From Dorea_A sp016295505 (GTDB taxonomy: Bacteria; Bacillota; Clostridia; Lachnospirales; Lachnospiraceae), in assembly GCF_039832105.1 (NCBI RefSeq), contig NZ_JBDOHS010000005.1, forward strand, positions 124,001 through 188,000: a stretch of DNA of 64,000 bases, given 5' to 3'. The translations under genes and the position numbers were made by a program. Shown in pieces: positions 7,454-16,176 of the stretch. Within the stretch, counting starts at the first letter, position 1; every line of letters starts with the position of its first letter. The notes beneath the pieces are model-generated. The model searched no databases. It was not told the origin of the DNA and saw only the letters and a list, made by a program, of their open reading frames with translations.

Positions 7454-8608
7454 CTATTCAAGCATTTCAATAAATGCGGCCATTCTTGTATTCAGTTGTG
7501 CGACATCTCCCTGCGAGTAATCGGTAACCACATCCAGATAAGGAATGTGCTTTTCTTCATTGACAAAATTACGTACACTGATAGATTCCATATGTACAGA
7601 ATGGCAGCCGGTCAGGATCATCTCCACGACACCATCGACTTTAAATTCATCAATCATTCTTCCCAGAAGTTCAATACGATGATCATTCGGTGTCATAATT
7701 GCACAGCCAATGGTGAAGTATTTTTCTGCAATCGCCTCATAAACATCCGGATTGTTCTCATCCACCTGCTTATCAATCACTTTTGCACCTGTACAGTTTT
7801 CAAAAGCTACTACTACACCACCGTTATCCTCGATTGCTTTCACCACTTTTTTGGAGTCTCCTCCGATCGGGCATCCTGTGACCAGAATACGGGGTCTCTT
7901 TTCCCGCTTTGGTTTATTCTCGTACTCTTCCAGTATCTGCTTCGTCAAAGCATCAAGCTCTCCCGGAACTTTTTCTATCTCCAGCTTATATTTACTGCCA
8001 TATAACACATCCAGAAGCTCCATCCCCATGATCGGTACAGGATCCAGCTTCATCACTTCATACAGCCGCTTTAAAGCACTTCTTCTGGCATTCTCCATAC
8101 GAATTGCCCGTCTGATATCTTCTTCTGTAATGACAACCTGAAATTTTTCTTCCAGATAATGCTGCAGACGAATGATCTCCTGTTTCCAGAGTCCCAGTCC
8201 GTTTTTTGATTGTGTGTTCGGCAGTTCCATTACATATACATCTTTAAACTCCGAAAGCATCTCATACATTTTCTTTTTCCCATCACAGGTCGTCTCTCCA
8301 ACAACCAGATCTGAGAAATAAAAGTAAGGACACTTATCCGAAATCGCAAATCCATAACTTGACTTGACAAGCGGACAGATGTTCTTGGGCAGAACCGTTT
8401 CTGCAATCTGAACCGTTTCTTCCGACGAAGAACACAATCCAACCGGAACTGCTCCCATTGCAACTGCTATTTCCCTCGGAAAATAGGAACAGTATGCTCC
8501 GATTACGGGAATCTGTCGTTCCTTGAATTCTTTAATCGTCAAAAACGACTTCTTTTTCTGTTCTGCAAACTCTTCAAATATTTCAGGTAATTCTTTTATT
8601 ACTTCCAT
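7454..8608 (-). CDS. YjiM-like double-cubane-cluster protein (2-hydroxyacyl-CoA dehydratase family)
   Basis: This 384-residue protein matches the length and motif order of E. coli YjiM (HgdB/FldB family): GAYCSYFPREIAVAMGA, LPKNICPLVKSSYGF, KCPYFYFSDLVVGETTCDGK, LVTGCPIGG, ENCTGAKV and ILTGCHSVHMES, closing with TRMAAFIEML. The cysteines fit the family that holds a double-cubane Fe-S cluster and does low-potential reductions after ATP-driven activation. The activating ATPase (YjiL/HgdC type) that usually sits beside it is absent from the neighbourhood. GAGGAGAG precedes the ATG. A degenerate palindrome lies about 90 bases upstream. One possible role is reductive activation of a corrinoid protein, but the substrate is unknown. 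Confidence 0.88.
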   Translation of the reverse strand: MEVIKELPEIFEEFAEQKKKSFLTIKEFKERQIPVIGAYCSYFPREIAVAMGAVPVGLCSSSEETVQIAETVLPKNICPLVKSSYGFAISDKCPYFYFSDLVVGETTCDGKKKMYEMLSEFKDVYVMELPNTQSKNGLGLWKQEIIRLQHYLEEKFQVVITEEDIRRAIRMENARRSALKRLYEVMKLDPVPIMGMELLDVLYGSKYKLEIEKVPGELDALTKQILEEYENKPKREKRPRILVTGCPIGGDSKKVVKAIEDNGGVVVAFENCTGAKVIDKQVDENNPDVYEAIAEKYFTIGCAIMTPNDHRIELLGRMIDEFKVDGVVEMILTGCHSVHMESISVRNFVNEEKHIPYLDVVTDYSQGDVAQLNTRMAAFIEMLE

Positions 8609-8696
8609 TCTGTCTCTCCTCTAATACTATCACCTCTATTCTAGCATACGCATTCCTCAAATCCAATTTATTCTATGTACAAACCATCACTCTTCG

Positions 8697-8715
8697 ATTA
8701 GGCACAATGCACAAT
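8697..8715. promoter_or_regulatory. Second, imperfect copy of the 8-3-8 palindrome
   Basis: ATTAGGCA-CAA-TGCACAAT matches the metN-side palindrome at 17 of 19 positions. It touches the last codon of the PucR/CdaR-type gene and lies about 90 bases before the YjiM-like start at 8608, where an operator for that gene would be expected. Confidence 0.55.
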
Positions 8716-9935
8716 TATTCCATATTTTCCTGTTCCTGCAGCACGATACTGATCATCAGCTGCCTTGCAATCTTCGGGTCATTGATATCTACTCCCAGTA
8801 TCTCATTGATCTTGGATAGCCGGTATATCATAGTATTACGATGAATATACAGATGCTTTGATGTCATACTGACATTATTGCCATGCAATAAATACTCTTT
8901 CAGTGTATTGTAGAATTCCGTTCCTTTCACCTGATCTTCCTGTTTCAGACGATTCAAAGGCTGTTCCAGATAACGCGCATTTCCTATAAAAGGCGCTGCA
9001 CAGGAACAGACAATCTGGATGTAATAATCATATTCCTGATGAAGATTCTGTTCCGCATGTGTCTTTTCTCCGATCCGGAGCGCCTGTGTAACCAGAAACT
9101 TCTTTTTTTCTATCAGATCAATATCATCAAATATTTCACTGACCGCACATACCATCTCGTAATTATCACACATGTCATTCAGCATGTAGATTAACTTTGC
9201 CTTCTGGTCTTCCATATAAATATCCGAAAATAAAGCAAATATGAGATTGTCCTTAATATATACAAAAGAATTCGGGTAAGTATCAATCAGACTGTTTCCT
9301 GCTTTCTGAAGCCGAAGCACATGATCTTTCTTTAACTTCAAAACAGCAATCATAAACGGCTTCATCACATAGGCATCATACATCTTCTGTATCTCTTTTC
9401 CCCGAAGCCCGTCTCTTTCCTCGCCTTCAAACAGACTTCTTGCAATCATCCGTCGGATGGTAGATGAATGATAATGTACCCTGACACCCTGCCTTTCAAA
9501 AATCATCCCAAGCGCCTGGCAAACGATGTCATTCACCTGACCCAAAACAGGCGCATCTTCTAGGTCATCATCCTCCGGAATCAGAATGCAGAAACCCTCT
9601 GTATTTCCTTTTACTTCAATCGTATTGACCTCACAGTATTTTTCTTCTGCTTTCAAATGCAGGGATGACGCCTTCTCTCCGGTTTCTTTCACTTCCACAC
9701 ATTGAGATATCAGACTGATGATGGTATCATGTCTGTCCGCTTCTTCCTTCGAAACCGGATTATTATCAGATAATCCGGCTGAAACAGCGAGCACCTTTCC
9801 TCCGATATCGACAATCACAAAGGATACTCCTGTATAATCCGCAATCATATCAATAATCTTCTGAATGTTACATTCTGAACTTACCGTTTCAAACACTTTT
9901 CTATAACATATATTGATATCAAACTTTTTCTTCAT
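8715..9935 (-). CDS. PucR/CdaR-type transcriptional regulator
   Basis: This regulator has about 406 residues. The N-terminal part (residues 15-130) looks like a GAF/PAS-type sensor (TGVSFVIVDIGGKVLAVSAG). The C-terminal PucR helix-turn-helix (about residues 345-400) contains LKEYLLHGNNVSMTSKHLYI and HRNTMIYRLSKINEILG. The family controls catabolic genes in response to small ligands. The ATG at 9935 is chosen with weak GGGG about 10 bases upstream; a GTG two codons earlier is possible. It is the most upstream minus-strand gene of the block, and the repeated palindrome nearby makes it the probable regulator of metNIQ and the YjiM-like gene. Confidence 0.87.
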   Translation of the reverse strand: MKKKFDINICYRKVFETVSSECNIQKIIDMIADYTGVSFVIVDIGGKVLAVSAGLSDNNPVSKEEADRHDTIISLISQCVEVKETGEKASSLHLKAEEKYCEVNTIEVKGNTEGFCILIPEDDDLEDAPVLGQVNDIVCQALGMIFERQGVRVHYHSSTIRRMIARSLFEGEERDGLRGKEIQKMYDAYVMKPFMIAVLKLKKDHVLRLQKAGNSLIDTYPNSFVYIKDNLIFALFSDIYMEDQKAKLIYMLNDMCDNYEMVCAVSEIFDDIDLIEKKKFLVTQALRIGEKTHAEQNLHQEYDYYIQIVCSCAAPFIGNARYLEQPLNRLKQEDQVKGTEFYNTLKEYLLHGNNVSMTSKHLYIHRNTMIYRLSKINEILGVDINDPKIARQLMISIVLQEQENME

Positions 9936-10047
9936 GTGCACATGACCCCGTTTTTTGCAATATCTGCATACTACTTTTCATTATATTCAACGCAAAAAAC
10001 CATGTCCAATCGGTATTGTCAATAATACGCACTGTTTATAGCTATCA

Positions 10048-11457
10048 TCAATTGATCGTTCCAGAATTATCCCGGGTCAGATTCTTGATCCATTTGTAAC
10101 TGAAGAACCGGCTGACGGACATCGGTATCTTGATCACTTCATCACTCATCAATATAACATACACGATCTGTACACTCGCATGGAACTTAAATGCCGCAAT
10201 TGCTCCAAAGATAATCGAAAAGCACCACATTCCTCCAAGGTCCACGACAAGCCCGTATTTTGTATCTCCCCCGGACCTGAGAACTCCCACGATCAACGTT
10301 GTATTGATCGACATGCAGAGTGAAAAATAAGACATGACAAAAAACATGAATTTCATATATCCCTGTGCTTCTGCCGATAGTGTCATAAATCTGACTGCAA
10401 TCGGAGAAGCAATCAGTATCATACATCCACCTGCCAGTCCGGTCAGAATGCTGAGTTTTAAGAACTTTCTTCCATATGCTTTTGCAAGCTCATACTGTTT
10501 TTCCCCGATGGTTTTCCCAAGATAGATTGCTGTCGCGTTCGATACACCAAAGCACACAACCAACGCCAGCTGTCTTGCCACCTGTGCAACCGAGTTCGCA
10601 GCTACTGCCGCACTGCCCAGATGACCGATAATTGCTGCATTTGTCGATGTTCCTAACCCCCACAAAAGTTCATTGATAATTACCGGTACTGCATACGTCA
10701 GGAAATCTTTAAAGAGAATTTTATCGACCTTTACCATGTCACGCACATGGAAATGTACGACTTTATTCCTGTTTTTTGCATACCAGATGACGATCAAAAG
10801 CTCCAGTATTCTGGATACCAACGTTGCAATTGCCGCTCCTTTGATTCCAAGTTCCGGAAATCCAAACAGACCAAAGATCAACACGGCATTTAACACAATG
10901 TTGGTAAGAAGGGAGATTGCGTATACCACCGTAGCGATCAGTACTCTCTCGATACTTCTCATGGTGTTTAGATAAATCTGTGTGATACACATCAGAATAT
11001 AGGATAACGCAACGATTCTCAGATATTTCGCGCCTTCTGCAATCACCACTTTATCATTGGTGAAGATTCTTAAAAGTTGTACCGGACACACTTCTGCTGC
11101 AATCGTAAAAATGATTCCGGCAGTCACTGCCGCACTCATTGCCATTCCCATGATCTTCTCAATCGAACGGGTATCTTTCTTTCCCCAGTACTGTGCATTC
11201 AGAACCGTTGCTCCGGAATTAATCCCGAACAGGAATAATGTCATCACAAACTGAATCTGGCCTGCCAGAGAGGAGCCTGACAGTACTTTTTCTCCCACAC
11301 GCCCGAGCATCAGTACATCCGTTGCCGTAACCCCCACATTGATCAGGTTCTGCAGTGCCATCGGTATGATCAGACTGAAAACATGCATATAAAAACCTTT
11401 CCAGTTGATATTTAACTGATCTTCTTTTTCCCTTTCGGAAGCCCAATTCCCTATCAT
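10048..11457 (-). CDS. MATE-family efflux transporter
   Basis: This 469-residue membrane protein has about twelve hydrophobic segments in two similar halves and the MATE fold hallmarks (MALQNLINVGVTATDVLMLG at the first helices; GINSGATVLNAQYWG). Such proteins export cationic drugs or metabolites in exchange for sodium or protons. AAAGGGG precedes the ATG at 11457. It is monocistronic by spacing (108 bases from mrp, with a terminator between). The substrate cannot be predicted. Confidence 0.92.
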   Translation of the reverse strand: MIGNWASEREKEDQLNINWKGFYMHVFSLIIPMALQNLINVGVTATDVLMLGRVGEKVLSGSSLAGQIQFVMTLFLFGINSGATVLNAQYWGKKDTRSIEKIMGMAMSAAVTAGIIFTIAAEVCPVQLLRIFTNDKVVIAEGAKYLRIVALSYILMCITQIYLNTMRSIERVLIATVVYAISLLTNIVLNAVLIFGLFGFPELGIKGAAIATLVSRILELLIVIWYAKNRNKVVHFHVRDMVKVDKILFKDFLTYAVPVIINELLWGLGTSTNAAIIGHLGSAAVAANSVAQVARQLALVVCFGVSNATAIYLGKTIGEKQYELAKAYGRKFLKLSILTGLAGGCMILIASPIAVRFMTLSAEAQGYMKFMFFVMSYFSLCMSINTTLIVGVLRSGGDTKYGLVVDLGGMWCFSIIFGAIAAFKFHASVQIVYVILMSDEVIKIPMSVSRFFSYKWIKNLTRDNSGTIN

Positions 11458-11517
11458 TTCTGTATCCCCTTTTTGCTCTCAAGCATACTTTTACGATTTT
11501 TCCTACGTTATGATATC

Positions 11518-11551
11518 AAAAGTAATGGGACTGTAAAACAGCCCCATTCTG
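11518..11551 (-). terminator. Terminator after the Mrp gene
   Basis: On the minus strand AATGGGGCTG and CAGTCCCATT pair around TTTTA, followed by ACTTTT. It ends the ridA-mrp unit. Confidence 0.7.
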
Positions 11552-11565
11552 TAACATGGATTCCA

Positions 11566-12399
11566 TTATATCTTGTTTACCGCTGCTGCCAGATACTCAT
11601 TGCTGACCTCCGAGAAATTTTCATTTTCAACGGCTTCTGCAAGTCCCGCATCAATCGGCATCTTTCCAAGCACCGGAATTCCCAGCTCTGCAGCCACTTC
11701 ATCAATATGGCTTTCTCCAAATACGGCAATCTTCTTTCCGCAGTCCGGACATACCAGGTAACTGTAGTTTTCTACGATTCCAAGTACAGGAATGTTCATC
11801 TGTTCTGCCATATTGTACGCCTTTTTCACGATCATCTGCACCAGATCCTGTGGTGATGTAACGATGACAACTCCGTTCACCGGAAGTGACTGGAATACGG
11901 TAAGTGGAACGTCTCCGGTTCCGGGAGGCATGTCTACAAACAGATAATCTAGTTCTCCCCATGCCACGTCAGTCCAGAACTGTGTCACAACTCCTGAGAT
12001 CACCGGCCCTCTCCAGATCACCGGATCAGATTCATTCGGAAGAAGAAGATTTACAGACATGATCTCCGTTCCATCCTTTGCAATACAAGGAAAGATCACT
12101 TCCTCGTTTCCTCCCGCCTTTTCATGAATTCCATACATCTTTGGAATGGAAGGTCCTGTAATATCAGCATCCAGGATTCCGACAGAGAATCCCTGCTCTT
12201 TCATCATTCTTGCCAGGGAAGCTGTTACCATAGACTTACCGACTCCGCCCTTTCCACTGACAACTGCAATTACATTTTTAATACTTGAATACTGATTGGC
12301 CGGCTTTTTAAAATCCTGTGGCTTGCTTCCGCAGGAATCTGCATGTGCACAACCGGCACAATCAGATGGAGAACATCCATTCTTCTGCTCTTCTGCCAT
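11566..12399 (-). CDS. Mrp/NBP35-family Fe-S cluster carrier ATPase
   Basis: This 277-residue P-loop ATPase of the Mrp/ApbC/NBP35 family has the deviant Walker A GKGGVGKS, the family segment PPGTGD, and a C-terminal CPDCG pair that binds a bridging Fe-S cluster. The N terminus is short and cysteine-rich (CSPSDCAGCAHADSC), as in NBP35-like forms. It probably assembles or transfers Fe-S clusters to apoproteins. GAGGT lies 9 bases before the ATG. The gene follows ridA after 24 bases. Confidence 0.92.
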   Translation of the reverse strand: MAEEQKNGCSPSDCAGCAHADSCGSKPQDFKKPANQYSSIKNVIAVVSGKGGVGKSMVTASLARMMKEQGFSVGILDADITGPSIPKMYGIHEKAGGNEEVIFPCIAKDGTEIMSVNLLLPNESDPVIWRGPVISGVVTQFWTDVAWGELDYLFVDMPPGTGDVPLTVFQSLPVNGVVIVTSPQDLVQMIVKKAYNMAEQMNIPVLGIVENYSYLVCPDCGKKIAVFGESHIDEVAAELGIPVLGKMPIDAGLAEAVENENFSEVSNEYLAAAVNKI

Positions 12400-12423
12400 A
12401 ACTATCTACCTCACTTTTTAATC

Positions 12424-12801
12424 TTATTCTTCCACTGCTGCGATCAGTTCCACTTCGCATTTCACACCCTTCGGAAGCGTCTTTACTGCAACGCAGCTTC
12501 TGGCCGGTTTGGATGTAAAGTATTTTGCATATACTTCGTTAAATGCGGCAAAGTCTCCCATATCTGCCAGAAAACAGGTAGTCTTCAATACTTTGTCAAA
12601 AGATGTTCCTGCAGCTTTCAGTACTTCACCCAGATTCTTGCATACCTGCTCTGTCTGCTCTTCAATCGTCTCAGCCTCAACTGCATCTACTTCCGGATTG
12701 ATTGGAATCTGACCTGCGGAATAGAATATTCCGTTATGAACATATCCCTGAGAATATGGTCCCAATGCTTTTGGTGCTTTTTCTGTTGCTACTACTTTCA
12801 T
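12424..12801 (-). CDS. ridA: RidA-family enamine/imine deaminase
   Basis: This 125-residue protein of the YjgF/YER057c/UK114 family hydrolyses reactive 2-aminoacrylate and related enamines made by PLP enzymes. Visible motifs are GPYSQGYVHNG near the N terminus, the GQIPINP strand, and the catalytic arginine in KPARSCVAVKTLPKG near residue 105. The start at 12801 has GGAGAGGT 7 bases upstream. It precedes the Mrp gene by 24 bases. A short open frame upstream ends in an ATGA overlap with this start (see the intergenic entry). Confidence 0.94.
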   Translation of the reverse strand: MKVVATEKAPKALGPYSQGYVHNGIFYSAGQIPINPEVDAVEAETIEEQTEQVCKNLGEVLKAAGTSFDKVLKTTCFLADMGDFAAFNEVYAKYFTSKPARSCVAVKTLPKGVKCEVELIAAVEE

Positions 12802-13364
12802 AATATTACCTCTCCTTTGCAATTTCTAATAATGTTTCTTACCAGTTCTTCCACTGTTTTACATTGTACTACCTCTACAGCCGGGTTATCAATAGCTTTT
12901 TTCAGTCTCCCATATAATCTGTCAGTTCTCTTCCGCTGTGACTGTACAGATACATCTGTGAATCCTGCTGACAGCGCATGCATAAAGTCCCAACTTCTAC
13001 AGTGTACCGCGTATGATCATGTATTTCAACATTTTCTCAGATATCTCGATCAAAACGGAAGTTTTTTGTGTCCGGTTAATCAGGAAGATTTCAAATACAC
13101 TTTATGGGCGTAGCAAGAAAATGTGAACAATTCTCCCCAATCAATCCGAGGTTTCGAATAAAAATATGGAGATCGACGGGCACTGATATGAAATTATTTA
13201 GAGAATGCCCAATTATGATAAAAATAAATTGAATGATTTCAAAGGAACGTGAAAAAAGAGGATAAAAACAGAAGAAAATATTGTAAACACCCATCTGAAT
13301 GCTCCCACCAGAAGTTGATATCCCTGTGCCGATCTTAATTTCCTCTGTTTTGCCTGTCATCATA
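12802..13364. other. 563-bp stretch with no recognised gene
   Basis: No convincing gene was found between ridA and the glgX terminator. On the minus strand an open frame of 61 codons (12798-12983) ends in an ATGA overlap with ridA and reads like a coding C terminus (NPAVEVVQCKTVEELVRNI). It is closed by a stop about twelve codons before its only ATG and has no ribosome site, so it may be a gene remnant. A second minus-strand frame starting within the glgX terminator hairpin (13405) also lacks a ribosome site. The AT-rich middle looks non-coding. The ridA promoter should lie here but no clear -35/-10 pair was identified. Confidence 0.4.
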
Positions 13365-13420
13365 ACATAAAACGAAAGCCGCTGCTCCACAGATAAGTCA
13401 ATCATCTGTTTTGCAACGGC
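13365..13420 (-). terminator. Terminator after glgX
   Basis: On the minus strand GCCGTTGC pairs with GCAGCGGC (one G-T), enclosing an inner stem ACAGAT/ATCTGT, followed by TTTCGTTTT. Confidence 0.7.
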
Positions 13421-13456
13421 ACATCTTTATTTCTTCTTGTTCTTCTTCCAGTCCTT

Positions 13457-15532
13457 TTACTCTGCCACGAGTATCATCACAGACCTTGCTCCGATACATA
13501 TCTGTTCCGACTCCAGTCTGACCGGCACTTCATGAATCTCATGCCCTTCCACGCCGGTATTGACCTCCACTGCCCACTGCAGATCGCCGGGAAGTTCCGG
13601 AAGTGTGATATTTACCGTCTCCCAGTATGCATTGACGGCAATATATACAATATCATCCTTCCCGCGTCTTTCATCATATCCCGCCATCATTGCAGCAACG
13701 ACTCCTGAACCACTGTCATACGACGGATTCCATGCCTGCTCTCCGTGCAGACTTATTTCCGGAAACCCGCACAACGCTTTTTTACACTTGCCATACACTG
13801 CAACATGTCTCTTGCGAAAATGAATCAGATGCCGGAAAAACTGATAGATATCCTGATGCTCTTCCAGAAGTTTCCAGTTGAGCCATGATACTTCGTTGTC
13901 CTGACAATATGGATTATTATTGCCATACTGCGTATTACAGAACTCATCTCCTGCAAGAAACATTGGTGTACCCCTGCTGGTCATCAATACCGCACATGCA
14001 TTGCGGATCATGCGGTATCTCAGGCGAAGAACCTCCGGGTCCTCCGTCGGGCCCTCCACTCCACAGTTCCAACTCCGATTATCATTGGCTCCGTCAGTAT
14101 TGTCCCATCCATTTGCCTCATTATGTTTTTCATTATAAGAATACAGATCATACAGAGTGAATCCATCATGACAGGTCAGAAAATTCACGGATGCATTGTA
14201 ACCCCGAACCGCAGGATCATAGATATCCGGGGATCCGATCAGACGAAGTGCTGCCTCTGATGCGCTCCACACTCCACCTTTCAGATATTCCCGCATATCA
14301 TCCCTGTATCTTCCGTTCCATTCCGACCAGCGCCGAAATGCCGGAAAGTTTCCAACCTGATATAAACCGCCGGCATCCCACGCTTCCGCGATCAGCTTCG
14401 TATCCCCCAGGATCGGATCCTGTGCCAGCGCACGCAGAAGCGGAGGATTCTCCATCGGAGATCCGTCTTCATTTCTTCCGAGAATCGACGCAAGATCAAA
14501 ACGGAACCCGTCCACCCTGTATTCTGTGACCCAGTAGCGCAGACAGTCCGTGATCATTCTCTGCACTACCGGATGATTGCAGTTCAGGGTATTGCCACAA
14601 CCGCTGAAGTTATAGTAACTCCCGTCTGGTCTGAGCATATAATAGATGTTGTTATCAAATCCTTTAAATGAGATAAACAGACCATCTTCATTCCCTTCTG
14701 CCGTATGATTGAATACCACATCCAGGATCACCTCTATCCCCTGCTCATGCAGAGACTTTACCAGCTGTTTGAATTCTGTTCCTTCCCTGTTGTACTCCAC
14801 CGCAGAAGCATAGCTGGTATTCGGGGCAAAGAAGCTTACGGTATTGTAGCCCCAGTAATTCAGCATTTTCTTTCCGTCTACAACCCGGTTCTCGCTCAGT
14901 TCATCAAATTCAAAGATCGGCATCAGTTCTACGGCATTGATGCCGAGATCTTTCAGATACGGAATCTTCTGTCGGATACCTTCAAACGTTCCCGGTGCCG
15001 TCACATCTTCTGCCATCTTTGTAAATCCGCGCACATGCATCTCATAGATCACAAGTTCTTCCATCGGAATTTTCGGAGATGCTTCCGTCCCCCAGTCAAA
15101 ATCATCCCGCACCACCCGGGCACGATATCCATTCTTACTGATCTGTTTGCCCCAGACGCTCTGTCCGGTCACTGCCTTGGCATATGGATCCAGAAGGATG
15201 TGACTGCGGTCAAATAACAGACCCTTCTCCGGACAGTACGGGCCATCCAGACGGTACGCATATTCAAATTCCTCTACATCCAGTCCGAATACGATCATGG
15301 AATAGACATATCCGATCTTATAATTTTTCGGAAATGGTATCACTGCATATGGCTCCGACTCTTTTCTGTGATACAACAGAAGCTCACAGCTGTATGCACT
15401 CTTGGAGTGTACCGTAAAGCAGACACCTCCCGGAATTGCGGTCGCTCCATCCACCATATAATATCCGGGCCGTACCCCGAATCCATTGATCCAGTCCAAT
15501 GGACCCATTTTTTTGTTCTCTTCTCTTTTCAT
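13457..15532 (-). CDS. glgX: Glycogen debranching enzyme, GlgX/isoamylase type (GH13)
   Basis: This 691-residue protein has an N-terminal CBM48-like domain (about 1-130) and a GH13 catalytic barrel. The conserved regions are visible: DVVFNHTAEGN, the nucleophile aspartate in GFRFDLASILG, the acid glutamate in KLIAEAWDAGG, and the transition-state histidine-aspartate in FLTCHDGFTL. It hydrolyses alpha-1,6 branches in glycogen or limit dextrins. AAAGGGAAG precedes the ATG. It starts 20 bases after the response-regulator gene, so it may be cotranscribed with the two-component system. glgC and glgD are at the other end of the window. Pullulanase-like specificity is possible but less likely. Confidence 0.92.
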   Translation of the reverse strand: MKREENKKMGPLDWINGFGVRPGYYMVDGATAIPGGVCFTVHSKSAYSCELLLYHRKESEPYAVIPFPKNYKIGYVYSMIVFGLDVEEFEYAYRLDGPYCPEKGLLFDRSHILLDPYAKAVTGQSVWGKQISKNGYRARVVRDDFDWGTEASPKIPMEELVIYEMHVRGFTKMAEDVTAPGTFEGIRQKIPYLKDLGINAVELMPIFEFDELSENRVVDGKKMLNYWGYNTVSFFAPNTSYASAVEYNREGTEFKQLVKSLHEQGIEVILDVVFNHTAEGNEDGLFISFKGFDNNIYYMLRPDGSYYNFSGCGNTLNCNHPVVQRMITDCLRYWVTEYRVDGFRFDLASILGRNEDGSPMENPPLLRALAQDPILGDTKLIAEAWDAGGLYQVGNFPAFRRWSEWNGRYRDDMREYLKGGVWSASEAALRLIGSPDIYDPAVRGYNASVNFLTCHDGFTLYDLYSYNEKHNEANGWDNTDGANDNRSWNCGVEGPTEDPEVLRLRYRMIRNACAVLMTSRGTPMFLAGDEFCNTQYGNNNPYCQDNEVSWLNWKLLEEHQDIYQFFRHLIHFRKRHVAVYGKCKKALCGFPEISLHGEQAWNPSYDSGSGVVAAMMAGYDERRGKDDIVYIAVNAYWETVNITLPELPGDLQWAVEVNTGVEGHEIHEVPVRLESEQICIGARSVMILVAE

Positions 15533-15552
15533 TTGCTTCCCTTTCCCGACTA

Positions 15553-16176
15553 CTATCTGACTGCATTCAGATAGTATACCGCAAGCTGCGTCCTGTCTCT
15601 TAACTCCAGTTTTTCCAGAATATTGCTGATATAATTTCGAACCGTTCCCTCACTCAGATATAATTCTGCTGCGATCTCCCGGTTACTCATTCCCTCTGCG
15701 ACCAGAGAAATCACCTGCAATTCCTTCTCACTGATCTCATGTGCCTCCCAGTCATATACTTTCTTTTCCTGCAAAAGCCCGGGAAGCTTCGATATGATTT
15801 CTGTACCGAATACCGTCTGTCCGGTCTGCACCGCCTGGAGTGCCGGAAGAATGCTGTTATAATCCTGCTTCAGGAGATATCCCTTCACTCCATATTTCAA
15901 AGCCTTAACAATATACTCATCATCTGAAAACGTCGTCAGAAGCAGTATCTTTGCCTGCGGATATGCTTTCAGAATCTCTCTGGAAGCATCCAGCCCGCTC
16001 ATATCTTTCATGCGGATATCCATCAAAAGAACATCCGGCCGATATCTTTCATACAGCGCAATGGCTTCTTTTCCGTCCGATCCCATTCCCTCTACCTGAA
16101 CATCTTCATTCACCTCCAGGATCGTCTTTAATGCACTGGAAACCAGCATATCATCATCTACAATTACGATTCTCAT
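15553..16176 (-). CDS. NarL/LuxR-family response regulator
   Basis: This 207-residue two-domain regulator has a receiver with the acidic pair at the N terminus (VIVDDD), the phospho-acceptor aspartate in VLLMDIRMKD (about residue 54), and the conserved lysine in YLLKQD. The C-terminal LuxR-type helix-turn-helix is GMSNREIAAELYLSEGTVRN. Its ATG overlaps the kinase stop (ATGA), which indicates coupled translation. It probably binds the palindromes at 17297-17321 and activates the divergent ABC operon. Confidence 0.93.
   Translation of the reverse strand: MRIVIVDDDMLVSSALKTILEVNEDVQVEGMGSDGKEAIALYERYRPDVLLMDIRMKDMSGLDASREILKAYPQAKILLLTTFSDDEYIVKALKYGVKGYLLKQDYNSILPALQAVQTGQTVFGTEIISKLPGLLQEKKVYDWEAHEISEKELQVISLVAEGMSNREIAAELYLSEGTVRNYISNILEKLELRDRTQLAVYYLNAVR

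Noticed and set aside
9936..9945. ATGTGCACAT palindrome at the start of the PucR-type gene as a third operator
   Set aside because: It lacks the ATTGTGCA-N3-TGCACAAT spacing of the other two sites and overlaps the start codon; probably chance.
12343..13113. 256-codon plus-strand open frame across ridA
   Set aside because: It overlaps antisense to mrp and ridA and has a Cys/Phe-rich composition typical of reversed coding sequence; only its end lies in intergenic DNA.
13091..13405. 104-codon minus-strand open frame as a gene
   Set aside because: It starts inside the glgX terminator hairpin, has no ribosome site, and its second half is AT-rich and hydrophobic without motifs.
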